A DNA stretch of 44,659 nucleotides from Rhodocyclales bacterium (lineage in GTDB: Bacteria > Pseudomonadota > Gammaproteobacteria > Burkholderiales > Rhodocyclaceae), in assembly GCA_026399415.1 (NCBI GenBank), contig JAPLQZ010000093.1, positions 1 to 44,659 of the forward strand, read 5' to 3'. A program made the position numbers and the translations under genes. Shown one piece after another: positions 33,708 through 44,659 of the stretch (position 1 is its first letter; the number at the start of each line of letters is the position of its first letter). A model generated the notes under the pieces. It did not search any database. It was not told the origin of the DNA and worked only from the letters and a program-made list of their open reading frames with translations.

Positions 33708-35585
33708 ATGACCACCTCCCCAGACATTATTGCCGCCGGGTTCGACACCCTCGGGCTTGCCCAGCCATTGCTCAAAGCGCTTGCCGACGTCGGCTACGAA
33801 ACCCCCTCGCCGATCCAGGCCGCCTGCATTCCGGTGCTGCTGGCCGGCCACGACCTGCTCGGCGAAGCCCAGACCGGCACCGGCAAGACCGCCGCCTTCG
33901 CCCTGCCGTTGCTGCAGAAGATTGACCTCAAGCGCGCCGTGCCGCAGGCGCTGATCCTGACGCCGACGCGCGAACTGGCGATCCAGGTCGCCGAGGCGCT
34001 GCAAAAATACGCCCATCACATGCCCGGCTTTCATGTGCTGCCGATCTACGGCGGGCAGAGCATGGTGGTGCAGTTGCGCGCGCTGTCGCGCGGGACTCAC
34101 GTCATCGTCGGCACGCCTGGCCGCGTCATGGACCACCTGGAGCGCAAGAGCCTGGTGCTGAACAACCTCTCGATGCTGGTGCTGGACGAAGCCGATGAGA
34201 TGTTGCGCATGGGCTTCATCGACGACGTCAAATGGATCCTCGAACACACCCCGGCAACGCGCCAGACGGCGCTGTTCTCCGCCACCATGCCGGATGCGAT
34301 CCGGCGCGTGGCGCACCAGCATCTGCGTGAACCGCAGGAAATAAAGATTCGTTCCGCCACGTCTACCGTGGTCGCCACCAGCCAGTCCTACTGCCAGACG
34401 CACAGCGGACAGAAACTGGAAGCGCTGACGCGCATCCTGGAAGTCGAGGATGACTTCGACGCCGCCCTGATTTTCGTGCGGACCAAGACAGCCACCGTCG
34501 AACTCGCCGACAAGCTCGAGGCACGCGGTTATTCCGTCGCGGCACTCAACGGCGACCTGACGCAGGGCCTGCGCGAACAGGTCATCGAGCGCCTGAAAGC
34601 GGGCACCATCGACATAGTCGTCGCCACCGACGTCGCTGCACGCGGGCTAGACGTGGCTCGGGTAAGCCACGTCATCAACTACGACGTGCCCTACGACACC
34701 GAAGCCTACGTGCATCGCATCGGCCGCACCGGCCGCGCCGGACGCACCGGCCGCGCCATACTGTTCCTCGCGCCGCGCGAAATGCACATGCTGAAGGCCA
34801 TCGAGCGCGCCACGCGGCAAAAGATCACCGCGCTGACCATGCCGACGCCGGGCGAAGTGGCCAATCGCCGTGTCGCGCAGTTCACCCAGCAGGTCGTCGA
34901 CATCATCAAGACCGAGAAGCTGGACTTCTTCTTCGACGTGGTGCGCCGCATGGAAGGCGAGCAGGACATCGCCGCGCGCGAAATCGCCGCCGCGCTGGCC
35001 TGGCTGGCAACGCGCGAGCGTCCGTTGCAAATGCCGGGTGCGAACGATCACGCGCCACGCGACGCCGTCGCCGTCTCGCCAGCACCGACTTTCACCCGTG
35101 ACACCGAGCGCAAACCCGCCAAGGCCGGCGCCAAGCCGGCCGAAAGCTACCCGACTGCCGAACCGCGCCGCGAGCGGCCTGCGAAGGAAAGCCGCGACGG
35201 CACGCCGGCCAAGCCCCGCAGCTTCGCCGCTGGCGCGCTGCAACGCTATCGCATCGAGATAGGCCGCAATCAGGGCGTGCTGCCCAAGGAAATTGTCGGC
35301 GCCATCGCCAACGAATGCGGCATTGAAGGCAAGAACATCGGCCAGATCAATTTATTCGACGATTACAGTTCGGTGGAACTGCCGGCCGATCTGCCGGCAG
35401 ACCTGATGGACGTGCTGCGCCGCATCCGGGTGCGCCAGTTCGCGCTCAAGGCGCGCGTCATGGAGCCCGGCGAGTTTGTCGACACCCGCCCGCCGCGCCG
35501 CGCACCGCCCGCCCGCGACGCCAAAAAGCCGGACCGGAAGAAGCCTGATGGCGCAAAGCCGGTGTGGAAGAAACGGGAACACTAA
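33708..35585 (+). CDS. deaD: DEAD-box RNA helicase (DeaD/CsdA type)
   Basis: The 625-residue ATP-dependent RNA helicase has the Q-motif region TPSPIQAACIP, AQTGTGKTAAFALP (Walker A), TPTRELAIQV, DEAD in LVLDEADEMLRMGF, SATMP, and HRIGRTGRAGRTGRA. A low-complexity charged linker runs at about 440-545, followed by a DbpA-type RNA-binding domain (YRIEIGRNQGVLPKEIVGAI). Proteins of this type act in ribosome assembly and cold adaptation. The ATG at 33708 gives MTTSPDIIAAGFDTLGL. A diverged copy of the dispersed repeat lies in the linker-coding region (35067-35095). Confidence 0.93.
   Translation: MTTSPDIIAAGFDTLGLAQPLLKALADVGYETPSPIQAACIPVLLAGHDLLGEAQTGTGKTAAFALPLLQKIDLKRAVPQALILTPTRELAIQVAEALQKYAHHMPGFHVLPIYGGQSMVVQLRALSRGTHVIVGTPGRVMDHLERKSLVLNNLSMLVLDEADEMLRMGFIDDVKWILEHTPATRQTALFSATMPDAIRRVAHQHLREPQEIKIRSATSTVVATSQSYCQTHSGQKLEALTRILEVEDDFDAALIFVRTKTATVELADKLEARGYSVAALNGDLTQGLREQVIERLKAGTIDIVVATDVAARGLDVARVSHVINYDVPYDTEAYVHRIGRTGRAGRTGRAILFLAPREMHMLKAIERATRQKITALTMPTPGEVANRRVAQFTQQVVDIIKTEKLDFFFDVVRRMEGEQDIAAREIAAALAWLATRERPLQMPGANDHAPRDAVAVSPAPTFTRDTERKPAKAGAKPAESYPTAEPRRERPAKESRDGTPAKPRSFAAGALQRYRIEIGRNQGVLPKEIVGAIANECGIEGKNIGQINLFDDYSSVELPADLPADLMDVLRRIRVRQFALKARVMEPGEFVDTRPPRRAPPARDAKKPDRKKPDGAKPVWKKREH
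35067..35095 (-). repeat. Dispersed 29-nt repeat, diverged copy E, inside the helicase linker
   Basis: The minus strand reads GTCGGTGCTGGCGAGACGGCG and matches the family consensus at about 24 of 29 positions. It differs in the core by one base (GTCGGT). It lies in the disordered linker-coding region of the helicase, where insertions would be tolerated. Confidence 0.35.
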
Positions 35586-35621
35586 AACCCGCAGCAGAGC
35601 TCACCACAAGCAGGAGTTTTC

Positions 35622-36146
35622 ATGGCCATCTACAGCCTTGCCGACAGAAAGCCCAGCCTCGGGCGCGATGTCTGGATCGCGCCGAATGCAACCGTGATCG
35701 GCGATGTGCGGCTCGGCGACAATGCCAGCATCTGGTGGAATGCCGTGCTGCGCGGCGACAACGACACGATCACCATCGGCGCCAACAGCAACATTCAGGA
35801 CGGCTCGGTGCTGCACGTGGATGCAGGCGTGCCGCTCACCGTCGGCGCCCATGTCACCGTCGGCCATCTGGTGATGCTGCACGGCTGCACCATCGGCGAT
35901 GAGTCGCTGATCGGCATCAAGACGGTGATCCTCAACAATGCAGTCATCGGCCGCCATTGCATCATCGGCGCCAACTCGCTGATCCCGGAAGGCAAGGTGA
36001 TCCCCGAGCGTTCGCTGGTGATGGGTTCGCCGGGCAAGGTCGTGCGCCAATTGACCGACGAGGAAGTCGCGCGTCTGCGTGGCGCTGCGCAGGGCTACGT
36101 GGCGAATGCCCTGCGCTACCGATCGGAACTGAAGCCGGAAGACTGA
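35622..36146 (+). CDS. Gamma-carbonic-anhydrase-family hexapeptide protein
   Basis: The 174-residue left-handed beta-helix protein forms trimers. Zinc ligands H65 (SVLHVD), H82 (VGHLVMLH) and H87 are all present, as in Cam and Yrd[16 protein letters not shown] is the conserved N-terminal segment. Many family members lack measurable carbonic anhydrase activity, so the reaction is not certain. It follows the helicase by 36 bases on the same strand, with AGGAG before the ATG, and converges with ftsB. Confidence 0.9.
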   Translation: MAIYSLADRKPSLGRDVWIAPNATVIGDVRLGDNASIWWNAVLRGDNDTITIGANSNIQDGSVLHVDAGVPLTVGAHVTVGHLVMLHGCTIGDESLIGIKTVILNNAVIGRHCIIGANSLIPEGKVIPERSLVMGSPGKVVRQLTDEEVARLRGAAQGYVANALRYRSELKPED

Positions 36147-36147
36147 T

Positions 36148-36462
36148 TCAGCGCGGCGCAGCGGGTTGTTGCGCTAACGGCGCAAGCGGAGTCTTCTGCG
36201 GCACCTGGACGAAAATCTCGCCCTCCTTGATCATGCCCAGTTCATAGCGGGCGCGCTCTTCGATGGCCTCGTAACCCGATTTGAGGTCGCGCACTTCAGC
36301 ATCCAGCGCGGCATTGCGCTGCTCCAGTTTCTGATTGACCTCGCGCTGCGCCTGCAACTGGCGGTCGTAATCCCAGACATGGAGCCAGCCGCCCTTGCCC
36401 AACCACAACGGATACTGCAGCAGGGCAATGAGGACGACCAGCACCAGCGTCGGCCAATTCAT
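36148..36462 (-). CDS. ftsB: Cell division protein FtsB
   Basis: The 104-residue bitopic membrane protein has a short cytoplasmic N-terminus, one membrane helix ([16 protein letters not shown]) and a periplasmic coiled coil ([23 protein letters not shown]). A GEIFVQV-type tail follows. FtsB joins FtsL and FtsQ in the divisome. It lies immediately downstream of eno on the same strand (20-base gap), the usual betaproteobacterial eno-ftsB order. The proline-rich tail is unremarkable. Confidence 0.9.
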   Translation of the reverse strand: MNWPTLVLVVLIALLQYPLWLGKGGWLHVWDYDRQLQAQREVNQKLEQRNAALDAEVRDLKSGYEAIEERARYELGMIKEGEIFVQVPQKTPLAPLAQQPAAPR

Positions 36463-36482
36463 TGCAGGGTGCGCGGAACAGC

Positions 36483-41417
<4,935 letters not shown>

Positions 41418-41491
41418 CGCACTGGCCTTTGAATTGAAAGCGTCAGGCTATCACATCGAGTCTGCAGCGAGATTGCAGGTACCGGCTGGCG

Positions 41492-41520
41492 CTGAAGCCG
41501 GAGCGTGCAGCGCGTATAAT
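41492..41520 (+). promoter_or_regulatory. Promoter of prfB
   Basis: A perfect -10 TATAAT (41515-41520) is preceded after 17 bases by a weak -35 CTGAAG (41492-41497). Transcription would start near 41527, about 24 bases before the prfB ATG. Confidence 0.55.
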
Positions 41521-41550
41521 TATCGGCTTTCGTCCCACGCAGGAACAGTC

Positions 41551-42655
41551 ATGGAAGCCGAACGCATCAACGCCGTTGCCAACCATATCGCCGACCTTAC
41601 CGGTCGTGGCGAGCAGCTGCGGAGGTATCTTTGACTACGACGGGAAAGCTGAAAAACTCTCCGAGCTGAATCAGATTCTCGAAGACCCGAAACTCTGGGA
41701 TGACGCCGAGCGCGCCCAGGCTCTGGGGCGCGAGAAGAAGGCGCTGGAGGCCGTGGTCGGTACGCTCTCTGGCGTAAGTTCGCGACTGGCCGACGCGCGC
41801 GATCTGTTCGAACTGGCCAGGGACGAGGATGACGAGGACACCCTGACGGCCGTCGAAAGCGATCTCGCCGGAGCCGAAAGCCTGGTCGCCGACCTCGAGT
41901 TCCGCCGCATGTTCAACAACCCCGCCGACCCCAACAATTGCTTCATCGACATCCAGGCCGGCGCCGGTGGCACGGAAGCCTGCGACTGGGCCTCGATGCT
42001 GCTGCGCCAGTACCTGAAGTACTGCGAACGCAAGGGTTTCAAGACCGAACTGCTGGAACAGACCGACGGCGACACGGCCGGCATTCGCAGCGCCTCGATC
42101 AAGGTCGAGGGCGACTACGCCTACGGCTTCCTGCGCACCGAAACCGGCGTGCACCGGCTGGTAAGAAAGTCGCCCTTCGATTCCTCGGGCGGGCGCCACA
42201 CCAGCTTTGCCAGCCTTTACGTGTATCCCGAAATCGACGATTCGATCGAGGTCGAGATCAACCCTGCCGATTTGCGCACCGATACTTTCCGCGCCTCGGG
42301 TGCCGGCGGCCAGCACATCAACAAGACCGACTCGGCGATCCGCATCACCCACATCCCCACCGGCATCGTGGTGCAGTGCCAGAGCGACCGCTCGCAGCAC
42401 CGCAACCGCGCCGAAGCCATGGCGATGCTGAAGTCGCGCCTCTATGAACTGGAATTGCGCAAACGGCAGGCCGAGGCCGACAAGCTCGAAGCCGGCAAAA
42501 CTGATGTCGGCTGGGGCCACCAGATTCGCAGCTACGTGCTGGACAACTCCCGTATCAAGGATTTGCGCACCAATGTCGAAATCTCCGCCACGCAGAAGGT
42601 ACTCGACGGCGACCTCGACCAGTTCATCGAAGCCAGCCTGAAGCAAGGCGTCTAA
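41551..42655 (+). CDS. prfB: Peptide chain release factor 2 (programmed +1 frameshift)
   Basis: Release factor 2 reads UAA and UGA. The first 27 codons from the ATG at 41551 end in CTT followed by the in-frame stop TGA at 41632-41634. A +1 slip at CTTTGAC continues as [12 protein letters not shown], giving about 367 residues. A Shine-Dalgarno-like GGAGGT just upstream is the usual stimulator. The GGQ tripeptide is in [17 protein letters not shown]. Autoregulation by RF2 level follows from the known mechanism. lysS lies 41 bases downstream, as in many proteobacteria. Confidence 0.95.
41621..41635 (+). promoter_or_regulatory. prfB +1 frameshift site
   Basis: GGAGGTATCTTTGAC combines a Shine-Dalgarno-like hexamer with the slippery CTT codon next to the in-frame TGA stop and its C context. 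It matches the classical AGGGGGTATCTTTGAC arrangement except in the purine tract. Confidence 0.95.
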
Positions 42656-42696
42656 TCCCGCATCCCATCCATTATTTACGCCATCGGACCATCATC

Positions 42697-44208
42697 ATGA
42701 GCGACCAGCCACAGCAACCCGTCGACGAAAACCGCCTGATTGCCGAGCGCCGCGAAAAGCTTGCCCAGTGGCGCGCCACCGGCAAAGCCTTCCCCAACGA
42801 TTTCTCGCGCGAGAACCTAGCAGGCAAGCTCGACGAACTCTACAGCGCCAAAACGCGCGAGGAACTCGAAGCGGCGCCGATCGAGGTCAAGGTCGCCGGC
42901 CGCATCATGTTGAAGCGCGTCATGGGCAAGGCCAGCTTTGCCAGCATTCAGGACGTTTCCGGCCGGATCCAGATATTCGTCAGCAACGACGTCTCCGGCG
43001 AAGACGTGCACAAGCAGTTCAAGGGCTGGGACCTGGGCGACATCGTCGGCTGCGAAGGCACGCTGTTCAAGACCAAGACCGGCGAGCTGACCGTGCACTG
43101 CAGCGTCATCCGACTGCTCACCAAATCATTGCGGCCGCTGCCCGAAAAGTTCCACGGGCTCACCGACGTCGAGCAGAAGTACCGCAGCCGCGAACTGGAC
43201 CTGATCACCAACGAACAGACGCGCTTCACTTTCGTCGCCCGCAGCCGGATGATCCAGTCGATCCGCAATTACATGATGCATCACGGCTTCCTCGAAGTCG
43301 AAACGCCGATGATGCACCCCATTCCCGGGGGCGCTACCGCCAAGCCCTTTACCACCCACCACAACGCGCTGGACATGGAACTGTTCCTGCGCATCGCGCC
43401 GGAGCTGTATCTGAAGCGCCTGGTGGTCGGCGGCTTCGAGAAGGTTTTCGAGGTCAACCGCAACTTCCGCAACGAAGGACTCAGCCCGCGCCACAATCCC
43501 GAATTCACCATGATGGAGTTCTACGAGGCCTACACCGATTACCAGCGGCTGATGGACTTTACCGAAGGCCTGCTGCGCCATTCGGCCCGCGAGGCGCTGG
43601 GCACGGAGGTCTTCGAGTATCAGGGACGGGCACTGGATCTGTCCAAGCCCTTCGCCCGGCTGACCATCGTCGGCGCCATTCATCACTACCACCCCGGATA
43701 CACGTTCGAACAACTCAACGATGTCGACTGGCTGCGGCAAAAGCTCAAGGACCTCAGGGTCGACATGAAGGCGCCGCACATGGCACGCGCCGGACTGGGC
43801 AGCCTGCAACTGGCGCTGTTCGAAGAAACCACCGAGGCCGAGTTGTGGGATCCGACCTACATCATCGACTACCCGGCCGAGGTCTCGCCGCTGGCACGCA
43901 GCAGCGACAGCAACCCGGACATCACCGAGCGCTTCGAACTGTTCATCGTCGGCCGCGAGATAGCCAACGGTTTTTCCGAGCTCAATGATCCAGAGGATCA
44001 GGCGGCACGTTTTCTCCAGCAAGCCAAAGCCAAGGAAGCGGGCGACGAGGAAGCCATGTACTACGACGCCGCGTACATTCGCGCCCTGGAATACGGCCTG
44101 CCGCCGACCGGTGGCTGCGGCATCGGCATCGACCGCCTGGTCATGCTGCTGACCAACTCGGCGTCGATCCGCGACGTGATCCTGTTCCCGCAGATGCGCC
44201 CGGAGTAA
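42697..44208 (+). CDS. lysS: Lysyl-tRNA synthetase (class II)
   Basis: The 503-residue enzyme charges tRNA-Lys. An OB-fold anticodon-binding domain (about 60-170) precedes the class II catalytic core. Motif 1 is [17 protein letters not shown], motif 2 is [23 protein letters not shown] and motif 3 is [28 protein letters not shown]. It follows prfB by 41 bases, the common prfB-lysS pairing, and its stop is followed at once by the mnmC start region. Confidence 0.96.
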   Translation: MSDQPQQPVDENRLIAERREKLAQWRATGKAFPNDFSRENLAGKLDELYSAKTREELEAAPIEVKVAGRIMLKRVMGKASFASIQDVSGRIQIFVSNDVSGEDVHKQFKGWDLGDIVGCEGTLFKTKTGELTVHCSVIRLLTKSLRPLPEKFHGLTDVEQKYRSRELDLITNEQTRFTFVARSRMIQSIRNYMMHHGFLEVETPMMHPIPGGATAKPFTTHHNALDMELFLRIAPELYLKRLVVGGFEKVFEVNRNFRNEGLSPRHNPEFTMMEFYEAYTDYQRLMDFTEGLLRHSAREALGTEVFEYQGRALDLSKPFARLTIVGAIHHYHPGYTFEQLNDVDWLRQKLKDLRVDMKAPHMARAGLGSLQLALFEETTEAELWDPTYIIDYPAEVSPLARSSDSNPDITERFELFIVGREIANGFSELNDPEDQAARFLQQAKAKEAGDEEAMYYDAAYIRALEYGLPPTGGCGIGIDRLVMLLTNSASIRDVILFPQMRPE

Positions 44209-44215
44209 TGCCGGG

Positions 44216-44659
44216 GTGACGTCATCTCCGCTGGTTCCCGCTGAACGCGCGGAAGCCGGCGACGGCACGCCGTTCTCAAGAACCTACGACGACGTCTATC
44301 ACACGGCTGACGGCGGCCTTGCTCAGGCCCGCCATGTGTTCCTTGCGAGCAATGACCTGCCGTCACGCTGGCAGGACGTTGGCACTTTCGTCATCGGCGA
44401 AACCGGATTCGGCCTCGGCCTGAATTTTCTCGCCACCTGGCAGGAGTGGCGCGAGTCGAAGGCGAGCGGCCGGCTGCACTTTATCTCGGTTGACAAACAT
44501 CCCTTCCGCCGCGATGATCTGGCTTGTTTGCTGGCCCCCTATCCCGAACTGGCAGCCCTCGCCGGCCAACTGCTGAGGCAGTGGCCGCCGCTGACGCCAG
44601 GTTTTCACCGACTGCATTTCGACGACGGCAAACTCACGCTGACGCTGCTGTTTGGCGAC
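44216..44659 (+). CDS. mnmC: MnmC N-terminal (methyltransferase) part, cut by the window end
   Basis: A GTG at 44216 opens a frame of 148 codons that runs off the window. Residues resemble the MnmC/MnmD methyltransferase that finishes the mnm5s2U34 modification of t[57 protein letters not shown] and LTLLFGD. The SAM-binding motif reads ETGFGLG where E. coli has ESGFGTG. Only the N-terminal part is visible, so a fused FAD oxidoreductase domain cannot be confirmed. The ATG at 44208 stops after three codons. Confidence 0.85.
   Translation, partial: MTSSPLVPAERAEAGDGTPFSRTYDDVYHTADGGLAQARHVFLASNDLPSRWQDVGTFVIGETGFGLGLNFLATWQEWRESKASGRLHFISVDKHPFRRDDLACLLAPYPELAALAGQLLRQWPPLTPGFHRLHFDDGKLTLTLLFGD

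Overview
The window is a 44.7 kb, GC-rich (about 60%), densely coding chromosomal segment. Gene order and protein resemblance (pyrG-kdsA-DUF1330-eno-ftsB, prfB-lysS, a separate RelA, MaoC and paired acyl-CoA dehydrogenases) point to a betaproteobacterium, probably of the Rhodocyclales/Sterolibacterium-like group. That placement is from memory of gene order, not from a search. No phage, insertion sequence, rRNA or CRISPR array is visible.

Layout: (1) 14-8207: class I fumarase facing an OadA-type carboxyltransferase with two biotinyl domains, then murI, a MASE2-like diguanylate cyclase and relA. (2) 8291-11724: mtfA, then a translationally coupled pair of degenerate c-di-GMP proteins (HD-GYP-like and GGDEF/EAL-like). 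(3) tRNA-His on the minus strand with a good promoter. (4) 12141-20287: a tight nine-gene catabolic operon: two acyl-CoA dehydrogenases, crotonase, hotdog thioesterase, ComB-like phosphatase, MaoC hydratase, acyl-CoA ligase, dienoyl-CoA isomerase-like crotonase, epoxide-hydrolase-like protein. (5) 20312-22493: bacteriohemerythrin, OsmC and a tandem CZB-domain protein, all minus. (6) 22857-27301: IclR regulator cotranscribed with a nitronate-monooxygenase-like flavoprotein, divergent from a second acyl-CoA ligase, then an alpha/beta hydrolase. (7) 27337-32292: DUF2461, truC, a large sensor GGDEF-EAL protein and a small membrane protein. (8) 32573-44659: housekeeping genes: RlmI-like methyltransferase, DEAD-box helicase, gamma-carbonic anhydrase, ftsB, eno, DUF1330, kdsA, pyrG, a SapC-family gene, prfB with its programmed frameshift, lysS and the start of mnmC, cut by the window edge.

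Regions 4 and 6 probably form one catabolic regulon. An 8+1+8 palindrome upstream of the nine-gene operon recurs, imperfect but with its flank, in front of the second ligase, and weaker variants precede the flavoprotein-iclR unit and the hydrolase. The IclR protein is the obvious candidate to bind it. The set of activities (CoA activation, dehydrogenation, hydration, double-bond isomerisation, thioester hydrolysis) implies beta-oxidation of an unusual acid, perhaps branched, alicyclic or unsaturated. The substrate cannot be read from the sequence.

The least explained signal is a 29-nt dispersed repeat with a 12-base core, GAGTCGGCGCTG. Four close copies and one diverged copy lie 3 to 18 kb apart in both orientations: between genes, abutting the murI start, and inside two coding regions.
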